A stretch of 64,000 bases of DNA from Eubacterium sp. (lineage in GTDB: Bacteria; Bacillota; Clostridia; Oscillospirales; Acutalibacteraceae), in NCBI GenBank assembly GCA_017450645.1, contig JAFSTE010000021.1:62001-126000 (forward strand). Reading direction: 5' to 3'. The notes beneath the pieces were generated by a model. That model was given only the letters and a program-made list of their open reading frames with translations, was not told the DNA's origin and searched no databases. A program made the translations under genes and the position numbers. How positions within the stretch are numbered: the stretch's first letter is position 1; each line of letters begins with the position of its first letter. Below are positions 35,557 to 44,778 of this stretch, piece after piece.

Positions 35557-36649
35557 TATTCACCTTAACCAAACTGAAAAACAAATTGTCATATTTTATC
35601 AAATGTTGAATATACACAATTAATCTTGCAATAACATAACAAATTACTGTGAGAACAAGATAAATCAATAGTGAATATTTGAAGCCATATATAAATTTTT
35701 TGAAGTAGTACGCAAAAATAAATGTGTGGAACATAAATATCATTCCGCTGTATTTGCCTAGTTCTTCAAGGATTCTGTTAATAATCGGGAATTCGGATAT
35801 AACAAAATAGGTAAACAGTATTATTGACAAACCGAAGAAACCATCAAAAGCAGTTGGCCCAATAGTTTCTTTAATTAAGAACTTTCTATAATATGCACAG
35901 AACAATATCGAAAAAGCTGAAAATAGTAGTTTATTAACATCATTATTAAGAGTTTTTACTAGCTTCTCAAACAAATTATACTTAGCAAAGTACATTCCGA
36001 TTACAAAAGGAAAGAGCCAAGTTGTTAATCCAACATAATCGAAAGGTAAAAATATAAGTATCAGGCTAAACACTAACACGACTTCTGCGTATTTGTTCAT
36101 TAATCTGTATATAAACGGAAACAGAATATAATAGACAATGCATATACTCATATACCACCATGTTTCATTCATGGTGTAGTCAAGGCTGCCGTTAATCAAA
36201 AGAGATATGCCGAAAATGTCCGAAATATAGTGAACGGGGTTGTTGGCATATATATCAATAAAACTACGGCCAAATATTAATCCTAATGGAACAAATATTA
36301 TGTAAATAAACCAATAATCAGATATTAGCTTTATTAACCTGTTTTTAGTGTAAATAACTGAATTCTTTAAACGATTAACGCCCTTTTGATTCATTTGTTT
36401 TTCAATATAAGAAGTATAGATTTTATACAAGCCATAACCGCTAAGTATCAGAAACATAGCGACGCAGACTTTGCAAAAATCAGCAAGTATACATTCTATC
36501 GGCTTGCCATTGAAAACATACAAAGATTTAAAATCATTATAATTATTTGGATTGTTGTAAAACAAATGATGCCAGAGTAGTAATAATAATGCAATACCTT
36601 TTGCTATATTAGTTTGTTTTATACTAAAATGGTCTAATTCCTTTTCCAT
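35543..36649 (-). CDS. Acyltransferase 3 family membrane protein
   Basis: 368 residues, about ten hydrophobic helices, the family that O-acetylates or otherwise acylates surface glycans. The catalytic-type motif is early: GIALLLLLWHHLFYN (H near residue 27), with CVAMFLILSGYGLYKIY following, and WWYMSICIVYYILFPF in the middle as in intact members. Overlaps the GT-C-like gene by 26 bases and GtrB by 14. The ribosome site is poor (AAGAGAAC). Complete and intact, unlike the copy at 32.7 kb. The acyl group and acceptor are not readable. Confidence 0.85.
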   Translation of the reverse strand: MEKELDHFSIKQTNIAKGIALLLLLWHHLFYNNPNNYNDFKSLYVFNGKPIECILADFCKVCVAMFLILSGYGLYKIYTSYIEKQMNQKGVNRLKNSVIYTKNRLIKLISDYWFIYIIFVPLGLIFGRSFIDIYANNPVHYISDIFGISLLINGSLDYTMNETWWYMSICIVYYILFPFIYRLMNKYAEVVLVFSLILIFLPFDYVGLTTWLFPFVIGMYFAKYNLFEKLVKTLNNDVNKLLFSAFSILFCAYYRKFLIKETIGPTAFDGFFGLSIILFTYFVISEFPIINRILEELGKYSGMIFMFHTFIFAYYFKKFIYGFKYSLLIYLVLTVICYVIARLIVYIQHLIKYDNLFFSLVKVNNEKD

Positions 36650-38210
36650 GTTTTGTTCTCTTGTTAATCGCTTTTAGATTAGTATTAATTTCTTCAAACT
36701 GGAATGCAAAAACAGCATAATATATCACCCAAAACATTGAAGTATACTTGAAAGTTACTTCAAACGGCAATAGTACAAATGTTGCACCAATTAAAAATAA
36801 TTTTAAATAGTTTAAAAGTGCAGTCCGGTTTTCATTTTTTTCAATTAGATTGCGCCTATATCCTAAAGACATAAAAAAGACAGGAATAAACGCCATCATT
36901 TGAAATGCTTTATTAGTTAATTTTGAAATCAAGCCATTATGGCTATTAAAAAACCAATTACTAAACTCACTTTGTCCAAAGCCATCATAATATATTGGAA
37001 GAAATTGGCTTCCCCACATTTCTTTTAACTTCTCAATTATTAGAAAAAGTATTCGTTGCGGTGAATTTAGGTATTCTTTATATCTATTTTTGACTAATTT
37101 TTTTTGATAATTAAGAGCGTCCTCAGGATTGTCGAAATTCCTGAATTGTTCATAAGTGTTAAAATCTTCCTCGTTCCATCTGCCGGAATGCTCATAATTC
37201 GCTCCTAAATACAATCCCCAACCATTAGGAAGACTATATGAGGTATCGTATACTACTTCGGAACTGTCGACAACCTTATTGATGCATTTATATTTAATGG
37301 TTGAAACAAAAAGTAACATAGTACAAAAATATGCCGGAATTAGTAAAACAACAACAAAAGCTTTCCAGTTCCATTTTCTTTTTATAAGACTCATTACAAG
37401 CAAGATTGTTATTGCAATAATACTAATAATTCCAAATCTATTAAAAGAAGTAGCATATGCCAGTATCAAACCTGTTGCAGCAACACTACAGATTTTAATA
37501 ATATTGGATTGAACAGATAATCTTAGCCTAAATAATAACCACAAAACAATAATATGAAGCACAAGGAATCCGTTTTCATGAATCAGCGCTAACGGAGCTG
37601 TCATACCAATAGGAGAAAGTATCCAAATAAGGGTTGTAACAAAAGCAAGATTCTTTCCCTTATGATATTTAATTAAGTCAAATAAAAATATAGCAGTAAT
37701 TGTAAAAAAAATAATTAAATACAGCTCATAATGAATAATATTGGTTGAATGAGTAATTATTGCAAAAGGCAAATAGAATACCGAGTACATAACTGTGTAT
37801 GAGTACCTAACAGCATATTCCGCATTTTCCACTATTTTGCCTTCGTTTGCTAATTGCTTAATAAAGCTCCAGTACATTGCAATATCTGGATGTTCAGAAC
37901 TATCAATGCGAAACAAAAACAAGAAAAAACACTTTGTAAGTAGTGACAGCACAACAATAATTGTGAGCATTTTTGCTACACTTAACTTCTTGATAATTTT
38001 ACTTACTTTTTGAAATAAATCTGTTCTGAAATAACAGTACAAAATAAATACTATAAGAATTGCAAGTAGTATCAATTCGATACATCCTACAATTAAATCG
38101 CCATCAACAATATTTAAGATGTTAACAAATAATATTATAAATGTTAATATCCCAAAAATCTTATTAATTGCTGAATCGCAAAAGCTATATAGTTTACTTG
38201 TCTTACTCAT
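36624..38210 (-). CDS. GT-C-fold polytopic membrane glycosyltransferase-like protein
   Basis: 528 residues with about twelve membrane helices in the first 400 residues, an extracytoplasmic region near residues 320-400 (VYDTSYSLPNGWGLYLGANY) and further helices. After the second or third helix a loop reads LFRIDSSEHPDIAMYWSFIK, an acidic site in the position used by GT39/ArnT-like enzymes that take sugar from polyprenyl phosphate. No close family recognised. The start is placed at the ATG at 38210, with GGTGA just upstream; a TTG 30 bases earlier overlaps wecE. Its neighbours GtrB and the SMR pair support a role as the external transferase of a side-branch system. Confidence 0.7.
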   Translation of the reverse strand: MSKTSKLYSFCDSAINKIFGILTFIILFVNILNIVDGDLIVGCIELILLAILIVFILYCYFRTDLFQKVSKIIKKLSVAKMLTIIVVLSLLTKCFFLFLFRIDSSEHPDIAMYWSFIKQLANEGKIVENAEYAVRYSYTVMYSVFYLPFAIITHSTNIIHYELYLIIFFTITAIFLFDLIKYHKGKNLAFVTTLIWILSPIGMTAPLALIHENGFLVLHIIVLWLLFRLRLSVQSNIIKICSVAATGLILAYATSFNRFGIISIIAITILLVMSLIKRKWNWKAFVVVLLIPAYFCTMLLFVSTIKYKCINKVVDSSEVVYDTSYSLPNGWGLYLGANYEHSGRWNEEDFNTYEQFRNFDNPEDALNYQKKLVKNRYKEYLNSPQRILFLIIEKLKEMWGSQFLPIYYDGFGQSEFSNWFFNSHNGLISKLTNKAFQMMAFIPVFFMSLGYRRNLIEKNENRTALLNYLKLFLIGATFVLLPFEVTFKYTSMFWVIYYAVFAFQFEEINTNLKAINKRTKHGKGIRPF

Positions 38211-38220
38211 TCTGTCACCA

Positions 38221-39366
38221 TTAATCTTGATAAAACTCAAAAATGTTTTTTACTATAAACTCTATTTCTTCATCAGTTATGCCGTAATACATAGGCAAAC
38301 GAAGCAATCGTTCACTTTCTTTTGTCGTATGGATATCTTCACCATGAAATCTGCCAAACATTTTTCCCGCAGGAGAAGAATGAAGAGGAATATAGTGAAA
38401 CACAGCACTAATACCGTTTTCTTTTAAATACGAAATGAGTTTGCTTCTTTCATTTAAATCCTTGACTTTAATAAAAAACATATGAGCATTGTGATTACAA
38501 CCATCGGGAATCACGGGTAATTCTATTAACCCCTTATCTTCAAGATGCCTTAATCCGTCATAATACAACTCCCAAGCTTTCAAACGATTCTGATTGATTA
38601 TTTCAGGTTTCTCAATCTGCGCATAGAGATATGCGCAATTTAGTTCGCTTTGTAGATACGAGGAACCAACATCCACCCATGTATATTTATCGACTTGACC
38701 TCTGAAAAACTTAGCTCGATTTGTTCCCTTTTCTCTGATTATTTCTGCACGCTCAATGTACTCCGGATTATTAATAACAATGGCTCCGCCTTCGCCCATA
38801 CTGTAATTCTTGGTTTCGTGAAAGCTATAACAGCCAAAATCTCCGATAGAGCCAAGTGCGCGTCCTTTATAAAATGACATTACGCCCTGGGCAGCATCCT
38901 CAATTACAAGTAAATTATGTCGCTTTGCAATATCACATATGGTATCCATTTCACAAGCTACGCCAGCATAGTGAACAGGAACAATAGCTTTTGTTTTATC
39001 AGTAATTGCGTCTTCTATAAGTTTTTCGTCAATATTCATCGTGTCCGGTCGAATATCTACGAAAACAATTTTAGCACCGCGCAAAACAAATGCATTAGCA
39101 GTAGAAACAAAGGTGTAAGAAGGCATAATTACTTCATCGCCTTCTTTAATATCTGCAAGCAATGCAGTCATTTCAAGAGCGGACGTGCCGGAAGTAGTGA
39201 TTAATACTTTTGATGCTCCTGTTAACGCCTCTAATTTATTACTGCACTTCTTTGTAAACTCACCGTCACCGCAAATTTTATGATTCTTTATTGCCTCTGC
39301 TATGAACTTTTCTTCCGTACCGATATATGGCGGTACGTTAAACGGAATATTATGTTGGTAATCCAT
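38221..39366 (-). CDS. wecE: dTDP-4-amino-4,6-dideoxygalactose transaminase (WecE/RffA-like)
   Basis: PLP-dependent DegT/DnrJ/EryC1 aminotransferase of 381 residues that aminates dTDP-4-keto-6-deoxyglucose from RfbB to dTDP-Fuc4N. It opens IPFNVPPYIGTEEKFIAEAI in the WecE style. PLP features: TTSGTSALEM near 57-66, EDAAQG near 156-161, and the internal aldimine lysine K186 in SFHETKNYSMGEGG. FHYIPLHSSPAGKMFGRF near the C-terminus is also a WecE/RffA hallmark. The N-acetyltransferase WecD that normally follows is missing, so the 4-amine may be acylated by another enzyme of the locus. It is 33 bases after capF. Confidence 0.92.
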   Translation of the reverse strand: MDYQHNIPFNVPPYIGTEEKFIAEAIKNHKICGDGEFTKKCSNKLEALTGASKVLITTSGTSALEMTALLADIKEGDEVIMPSYTFVSTANAFVLRGAKIVFVDIRPDTMNIDEKLIEDAITDKTKAIVPVHYAGVACEMDTICDIAKRHNLLVIEDAAQGVMSFYKGRALGSIGDFGCYSFHETKNYSMGEGGAIVINNPEYIERAEIIREKGTNRAKFFRGQVDKYTWVDVGSSYLQSELNCAYLYAQIEKPEIINQNRLKAWELYYDGLRHLEDKGLIELPVIPDGCNHNAHMFFIKVKDLNERSKLISYLKENGISAVFHYIPLHSSPAGKMFGRFHGEDIHTTKESERLLRLPMYYGITDEEIEFIVKNIFEFYQD

Positions 39367-39399
39367 ACCTTTTAACTTTCATAAATTTTCTGTGTATAA

Positions 39400-40596
39400 C
39401 TAAACAATCTCAAAAAAAGTATCTGGATGATCTTTGTCAAACTGTTCATTCGCCCACATAAGGGTAACAAGATTCTCTTCATCAGACAAATTGATGATAT
39501 TATGAGTCCAACCCGGAATCATATGAACTGCTTCAATTTTGTGACCGCTCACCTCAAAAGAGACTTTTTCGTTAGTATTAATATTTCGCTCTTCTATGAG
39601 CGCTCTGCCGCTGACTACAATAAAGAATTCCCATTTAGAATTGTGCCAGTGCTGACCTTTAGTAATACCGGGTTTGCTGATATTTACGCTGAACTGTCCG
39701 CAGTTATTTGTTTTCAGTAATTCGGTAAAAGAGCCGCGGTCATCACAGTTCATCTTCAATTCAAACTTGAATTTATCCTTAGGAAGATAAGTCAGATATA
39801 AACTGTAAAGCTTCTTTGCAAAGCTATCTTTTGGTATTTCTGGCAAAATCAGTGTTTCGGGTTGTGATTTGAAATTCATCAGTAAATCTACTATCTCGCC
39901 AAGCGTAACCTTATATGTAAGCGGAACATAGCAGTATTTACCGTCCTTGTTTTCAACAGGAGTAACGCCGTCATAGTCACAACGCTTTTCATTACCTTCG
40001 AGTAAATCAAACATACCCTCAACTAAATCGTCGATATAAAGCAGTTCAACATCGGCATTTCTGTCATTTACAGTATACGGTAAATCATTAGCCACTGCGT
40101 TACAGAAAGTTGAAACAGCAGAATTATAGTTTGGTCGACTGTGCCCCATAAGATTTGGAAATCTGTAAACAGCGACTTTCGCACCGGTTTCTTTACCATA
40201 TTTAAAAAGGAGTTCCTCGCCGGCAAGTTTACTCTTGCCGTATTCCGAACCGGCGTATCTGCCAACCAACGAAGCCTGAATCGAGCTGGACAACATTATT
40301 GTTGCTTTATTATTATTTTTTTTCAGCAAATTCAGCAATGTTTCACCAAAGCAAAAATTGCCCTGCAAAAATTCTTCATTATTGTCAGGGCGATTTATTC
40401 CTGCAAGGTTAAATACGAAATCTGCATTTTTACAAAACTCGTCAAGTTCGTCGATGCTATTATCAATATCGTATGAATAGATTTCATCGATAATAATATC
40501 GGGACGTGTACGATTCTTGCCGTCACGAATATTTTTCAAATTCGCGCATAAAGCCTGACCGACCATTCCCTTGGCACCGGTAACTAATATATTCAT
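39400..40596 (-). CDS. capF: CapF-like UDP-sugar 4-reductase with cupin domain (UDP-FucNAc pathway)
   Basis: Bifunctional second enzyme of UDP-N-acetyl-L-fucosamine synthesis. 398 residues: an N-terminal SDR domain with GAKGMVGQ at 7-14 and a Y-x3-K pair in YGKSKLAGEELLF, and a C-terminal cupin (about 265-398) with KGQHWHNSKWEFFIVVSG supplying histidine metal ligands. Length and layout agree with CapF/WbjC. The other two pathway enzymes, CapG and CapE, are upstream at 41.4 and 42.5 kb, separated only by a DUF1796 gene. All three steps are thus present. Confidence 0.94.
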   Translation of the reverse strand: MNILVTGAKGMVGQALCANLKNIRDGKNRTRPDIIIDEIYSYDIDNSIDELDEFCKNADFVFNLAGINRPDNNEEFLQGNFCFGETLLNLLKKNNNKATIMLSSSIQASLVGRYAGSEYGKSKLAGEELLFKYGKETGAKVAVYRFPNLMGHSRPNYNSAVSTFCNAVANDLPYTVNDRNADVELLYIDDLVEGMFDLLEGNEKRCDYDGVTPVENKDGKYCYVPLTYKVTLGEIVDLLMNFKSQPETLILPEIPKDSFAKKLYSLYLTYLPKDKFKFELKMNCDDRGSFTELLKTNNCGQFSVNISKPGITKGQHWHNSKWEFFIVVSGRALIEERNINTNEKVSFEVSGHKIEAVHMIPGWTHNIINLSDEENLVTLMWANEQFDKDHPDTFFEIV

Positions 40597-40614
40597 ATTC
40601 TTTCTCCAATCATT

Positions 40615-41364
40615 TTAAGTCGAAGGATATTGTTTTTCATGAATATATATTTCAATATTATTTTTATCAGAATTTAGCTTAGATTTTATCGTTCTAAAAC
40701 GTCTTATCAATCGTTTTCTCAAATTGAGAACAGTTGATTTTTCATTGTTGAGATAGTCAACATTTTTAAAAAAGCTCATCAATTCTTCACTTTTTGAAAA
40801 TGGCTGTCTCGCAACGGTATCTCCTTCATCTTTTTCAACATAAAAAGCTTTAAAAACAGTTGAGCTATATTCATCGTTTGTAATATAAACAATCTCTTTA
40901 TTGGGGTTAAATGATTTAAGTAATTCACGAATTCTAATATAGTTTTCTTCAATCCATTTAAATTCGACTTCGTTCTCAATATATCTTACAAATAATGTTG
41001 GTTTTGTAATATTTTTATAAAAACGATTTATGCGTCTATTGTATTTTTTTCTAACGTCATTAAGTTGAGTTGATAAAGGCTGATAAGCATTAAAATCATG
41101 GTAAAACTGAAAACCATATGCAGTATTTATATAATACTTTGGATTTACAGCCATCTGCGACAAATAATCATAATTTAAAAAATCCTTGAAATCACGTTCA
41201 ATGACTTCAATTACGCCTTTGAAATCTGAAATAAGCCAATCAAATGGATATGACGCATTTCTAAAGCCGTATTTTTCTAATTCTTGTGCAACTGAACAAA
41301 AGAAGCCTAAAGAAATTATATTATTATATCTTTTATTAAGAATACTGCGTTCTTGTTCATCCAT
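40615..41364 (-). CDS. DUF1796 papain-like putative cysteine peptidase
   Basis: 249 residues. The N-terminal signature NIISLGFFCSVAQELEKYGF then SYPFDWLIS is diagnostic of DUF1796, a group predicted to share the papain-like fold, with the Cys of GFFCS (about residue 23) as candidate nucleophile. A later YGFQFYHDF offers the histidine. Such genes are common in capsule and wall-glycan loci, but the substrate is unknown; hydrolysis of an ester or amide on a sugar is as possible as proteolysis. It is wedged between capG and capF with about 20-base gaps on each side. Confidence 0.82.
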   Translation of the reverse strand: MDEQERSILNKRYNNIISLGFFCSVAQELEKYGFRNASYPFDWLISDFKGVIEVIERDFKDFLNYDYLSQMAVNPKYYINTAYGFQFYHDFNAYQPLSTQLNDVRKKYNRRINRFYKNITKPTLFVRYIENEVEFKWIEENYIRIRELLKSFNPNKEIVYITNDEYSSTVFKAFYVEKDEGDTVARQPFSKSEELMSFFKNVDYLNNEKSTVLNLRKRLIRRFRTIKSKLNSDKNNIEIYIHEKQYPST

Positions 41365-41384
41365 TTTAAAATCCCCAAAAAGAA

Positions 41385-42554
41385 TTATTCAAGCTTTCTC
41401 CATACGAATCTGTTAACTACACCCGTATATGATTGAATAATCTTGATAACCTTGTCGCTAACGTTAATATCTGTATAATCAGGCACAGGTATACCAAGGT
41501 CACCGTTTTCGTTCATCTCAACTGCGGTATCAACAGCTTGTAACAGACTCTTTTCGTCAATACCTGCAAGGATAAAGCACGCCTTATCAAGCGCCTCGGG
41601 TCGTTCGGTGCTCGTTCTGATACAAACTGCAGGGAACGAACATCCGATTGAAGTATAGAAGCTGCTTTCTTCAGGAAGTGTGCCGCTGTCTGATACAACC
41701 ACGAAAGCGTTCTTCTGAAGGCAGTTATAGTCGTGGAAGCCAAGCGGCTCGTGCTGAATGACACGACTATCGAGTTCAAATCCGCTCTGCTCAAGTCTTT
41801 TTTTCGACCTCGGATGGCATGAATAAAGAATCGGCATATCATACTTTTCAGCCATTTTGTTAATTGCAGAAAAGAGTGAAACAAAGTTTTCTTCGGTATC
41901 AATATTCTCTTCTCTATGTGCCGAAAGCAAAATGTATTTGCCTTTTTCAAGATTAAGCCTTTCAAGAATATCCGATAAATCAATCTTATCAATATTTAAG
42001 CTTAAAACCTCCGCCATTGGCGAGCCTGTTACATAAGTGCGTTCCTTAGGCAGTCCACATTCTGCGAGATAGCGGCGTGCATGTTCGGAATATGCAAGAT
42101 TAACATCGCTTATTATGTCAACGATGCGACGGTTAGTCTCCTCGGGAAGGCATTCATCCTTACATCTGTTGCCCGCCTCCATATGAAAAATCGGGATATG
42201 CAGGCGTTTTGCGCCAATAACGCTGAGACAGGAGTTTGTATCACCTAAAACGAGTACAGCGTCCGGCTTGATATCAACCATAAGCTTATAGCTCTTGTCG
42301 ATGATATTACCCATTGTCTCGCCTAAATCAGCGCCTACGGCATTCAGATATACGTCCGGATCATCAAGCTGCAAATCCTTAAAAAACACACCGTTGAGGT
42401 TATAATCGTAATTCTGACCCGTATGTGCAAGAATAGTATCAAAGTATTTGCGCGCCTTATTGATAACCGCAGACAGGCGGATAATTTCAGGGCGTGTACC
42501 GACAATAATCAGAAGCTTAATTTTTCCGTTATTCTTAAATTTTACTTGTTCCAT
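41385..42554 (-). CDS. capG: CapG-like UDP-N-acetyl-L-fucosamine synthase (2-epimerase)
   Basis: UDP-GlcNAc 2-epimerase superfamily enzyme of 389 residues that makes UDP-L-FucNAc in the last step after CapE and CapF. It has KLLIIVGTRPEIIRL near the N-terminus, HTGQNYD, FHMEAGNRCKDECLPEETNR near 125-144, and SGTLPEESSF near 293-302. Overlaps the 3' end of capE by 13 bases, so the two are translationally linked. CapG (FnlC) rather than housekeeping MnaA is inferred from the capE-capF neighbours and from HMEAGNRCKDECLPEE, the form seen in this clade. Confidence 0.92.
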   Translation of the reverse strand: MEQVKFKNNGKIKLLIIVGTRPEIIRLSAVINKARKYFDTILAHTGQNYDYNLNGVFFKDLQLDDPDVYLNAVGADLGETMGNIIDKSYKLMVDIKPDAVLVLGDTNSCLSVIGAKRLHIPIFHMEAGNRCKDECLPEETNRRIVDIISDVNLAYSEHARRYLAECGLPKERTYVTGSPMAEVLSLNIDKIDLSDILERLNLEKGKYILLSAHREENIDTEENFVSLFSAINKMAEKYDMPILYSCHPRSKKRLEQSGFELDSRVIQHEPLGFHDYNCLQKNAFVVVSDSGTLPEESSFYTSIGCSFPAVCIRTSTERPEALDKACFILAGIDEKSLLQAVDTAVEMNENGDLGIPVPDYTDINVSDKVIKIIQSYTGVVNRFVWRKLE

Positions 42555-43585
42555 AAATCAAGCTGCTCCTGTACATAATCTGTTGTCAGAATTTTATTAA
42601 CAGTTCCGTCAATGTCAAGTAAATTAGTGTTGTGGCTGGTATAGGATTCATCAGCCTCGGTATGTACTTGTCCGTCAACAAAGAATTTATCATAATTCAA
42701 ATCGCGGTCGTCGGCTGCTACACGGAAATACTTGCCCATATCTTCCGAGCGCAGGCGTTCTTCGCGAGTCATTAACGTCTCATAAAGCTTTTCACCGTGA
42801 CGCGTACCAATGATTTTGGTGCCCGTGTCTCCAAAGAGCTTCTGTACTGCTTTTGCCAAATCGCCGATAGTTGAAGCGTCCGCTTTCTGAATAAATAAAT
42901 CACCCGGATTTGCGTTTTCAAAAGCGAACTTAACCAAATCAACCGCCTCGTCAAGGTTCATTAAAAAGCGGGTCATATCCGGATTAGTTATAGTAATCGG
43001 ATTATTTGATTTAATCTGCTCTATAAAGAGCGGAATAACCGAGCCGCGGCTGCACATAACGTTTCCATAGCGGGTACAGGAAATTACGGTGCCTCCACGT
43101 TCAGCCGCAACGCGCGCATTAGCGTTAACAACATGCTCCATCATAGCCTTGGAAATTCCCATTGCGTTAATCGGATATGCAGCTTTATCGGTTGAGAGAC
43201 AAACGACACGCTTAACACCGCACTCAATAGCAGCGTGAAGCATATTATCAGTGCCTTCAACATTAGTGCGAACCGCTTCCATCGGGAAGAACTCACAGGA
43301 CGGGACCTGCTTCAACGCAGCAGCGTGAAAAACATAGTCCACGCCCCACATCGCGTCCTTGATGGAACACGCATCGCGAACGTCTCCTATATGAAATTTA
43401 ACCTTGCTCGCATATTCAGGAAAACGCGCCTGTAAATCATGACGCATATCGTCCTGCTTTTTCTCATCGCGAGAAAAAATGCGAATCTCGCCGATATCAC
43501 TCGACAAAAAGTGTTTGAGTACAGTGTTTCCAAACGAACCCGTACCACCCGTTATCATTAACGTAGCTCCATTAAATGCTGACAT
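42542..43585 (-). CDS. capE: CapE-like UDP-GlcNAc 4,6-dehydratase/epimerase (UDP-FucNAc pathway)
   Basis: NAD(P)-dependent membrane-free SDR, 347 residues. It starts the UDP-L-FucNAc pathway by dehydrating and epimerising UDP-GlcNAc. The nucleotide motif MITGGTGSFGN is at 10-20, FSRDEKKQDDMRHDL follows near 36-50, and the catalytic region reads CLSTDKAAYPINAMGISKAMME. These segments are characteristic of CapE/FlaA1-type dehydratases. First enzyme in transcription order of the three-gene set, though a DUF1796 gene interrupts it before capF. Draws on the UDP-GlcNAc pool fed by GlmS. Confidence 0.93.
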   Translation of the reverse strand: MSAFNGATLMITGGTGSFGNTVLKHFLSSDIGEIRIFSRDEKKQDDMRHDLQARFPEYASKVKFHIGDVRDACSIKDAMWGVDYVFHAAALKQVPSCEFFPMEAVRTNVEGTDNMLHAAIECGVKRVVCLSTDKAAYPINAMGISKAMMEHVVNANARVAAERGGTVISCTRYGNVMCSRGSVIPLFIEQIKSNNPITITNPDMTRFLMNLDEAVDLVKFAFENANPGDLFIQKADASTIGDLAKAVQKLFGDTGTKIIGTRHGEKLYETLMTREERLRSEDMGKYFRVAADDRDLNYDKFFVDGQVHTEADESYTSHNTNLLDIDGTVNKILTTDYVQEQLDLWNK

Positions 43586-43601
43586 ATTTCACCTCTGTTT
43601 T

Positions 43602-44675
43602 TTATCGACCAAATATAATCTTACTTATTTTAATCTTCTCCATAAACATAACAACATAGTAGATGCCCGTTGCGTAAACAATTGCAAGAAGTGGCGTGAA
43701 TATAAAATTGTATATGATGACATTTGATGCAAAGAAATTGCTACCTGTCATACTACAAAGTTTGTTGTATATCTCAGGCAACCAGAAAGATAGTAGCGAC
43801 GTTGACATACAATATATTTGTAATGATTTAATTCCTAAGGCAGAAACCGGTTTTGAGATACAATTTTTAAAAATTGGCAATTTGAATAATAGCTCAATAA
43901 TTACAAGCGCAAAAACACTGCCAATAAAGCCAATTAACCACCTATAAAAATCAATCATCAATAGTTCCTTTATACTATCCGATGAAATAATTCCGGTAGT
44001 ATATATGTAGTGTTTGGTATCATAAAAGACTAAAAGAATCGGAAAAAGAATTAAAGAAGAGTATTTTAGACTAATTATTGCACTTGGTAATTTATCCTTA
44101 TGTTTGCAAAAATAGAAGCCTATAACAAAATAAGGATACATATATACGTTCATTGTCCAATTTGGAAACAATGCTACTACGCCAACTCCAAGAAAAATTA
44201 TTAGTAGTTTATAAAAAGAGTTATTGGTAATCTTTTCAGCAATTCCAACAACAACGCAAGCAGCTAAAACACTCCATAGAAACCACAAGTCGCCAAGTTT
44301 GCTTAACCATTGTCCGCTGATTATCGTTGAGATTTTACGCGAACTGATAACATCAGTAATAAAGTAGTTAACAATTGTACAAAACAAAATTGGTTGCAAC
44401 AATGCCTGAGAACGATGTATTAATAATTCTGATAAACTACGTTTTTTGCAAGAGAAAAAGAACAAATAACCGCTAACCATCATAAACAAAGGCATATGGA
44501 AGCTGTATATGAACTTAAAAACGCCATTTTCAAAGAAATCAAAATCACCGTTAGCGCAATATTGAACACAATGTCCCCACATCATTAAAAATATTGCAAC
44601 GCCTTTAACAGTATCTAAATACAGTCTGTTACCTTCATTGAACTGTTTGTAAAGATTGTTGTTCTTTTCGTCCAC
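43602..44675 (-). CDS. Acyltransferase 3 family membrane protein (WecH/OatA-like)
   Basis: 357 residues, about ten helices. The motif TVKGVAIFLMMWGHCVQY holds the active-site-type His near residue 37, then FIYSFHMPLFMMVSGYLFF and, mid-protein, WFLWSVLAACVVVGIA. Acylates a surface sugar, probably with acetyl. Starts at GTG with GAGG 8 nt upstream. The intact 3' part gives the reference against which the broken copy at 32.7 kb can be measured. It is the first gene after the Wzm/Wzt exporter, across a 103-base gap. Confidence 0.85.
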   Translation of the reverse strand: MDEKNNNLYKQFNEGNRLYLDTVKGVAIFLMMWGHCVQYCANGDFDFFENGVFKFIYSFHMPLFMMVSGYLFFFSCKKRSLSELLIHRSQALLQPILFCTIVNYFITDVISSRKISTIISGQWLSKLGDLWFLWSVLAACVVVGIAEKITNNSFYKLLIIFLGVGVVALFPNWTMNVYMYPYFVIGFYFCKHKDKLPSAIISLKYSSLILFPILLVFYDTKHYIYTTGIISSDSIKELLMIDFYRWLIGFIGSVFALVIIELLFKLPIFKNCISKPVSALGIKSLQIYCMSTSLLSFWLPEIYNKLCSMTGSNFFASNVIIYNFIFTPLLAIVYATGIYYVVMFMEKIKISKIIFGR

Positions 44676-44729
44676 GCTTTAATCCTCAACAAATATTCTG
44701 TAGTCTTATTCAAAATACCTTAACAAAAA

Positions 44730-44777
44730 TAAGCATAACACCAAAGGAAAGCAAGAAGCTAAATAATTCTATGCTTA
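44730..44777 (-). terminator. Weak terminator-like hairpin after wzt
   Basis: An 8-bp AT-rich stem TAAGCATA / TATGCTTA with a 32-nt loop begins 1-2 bases after the wzt stop and is followed on the minus strand by TTTTTG. Stem weakness and loop size make it at best a partial terminator that could lower expression of genes downstream. Confidence 0.35.
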
Positions 44778-44778
44778 C

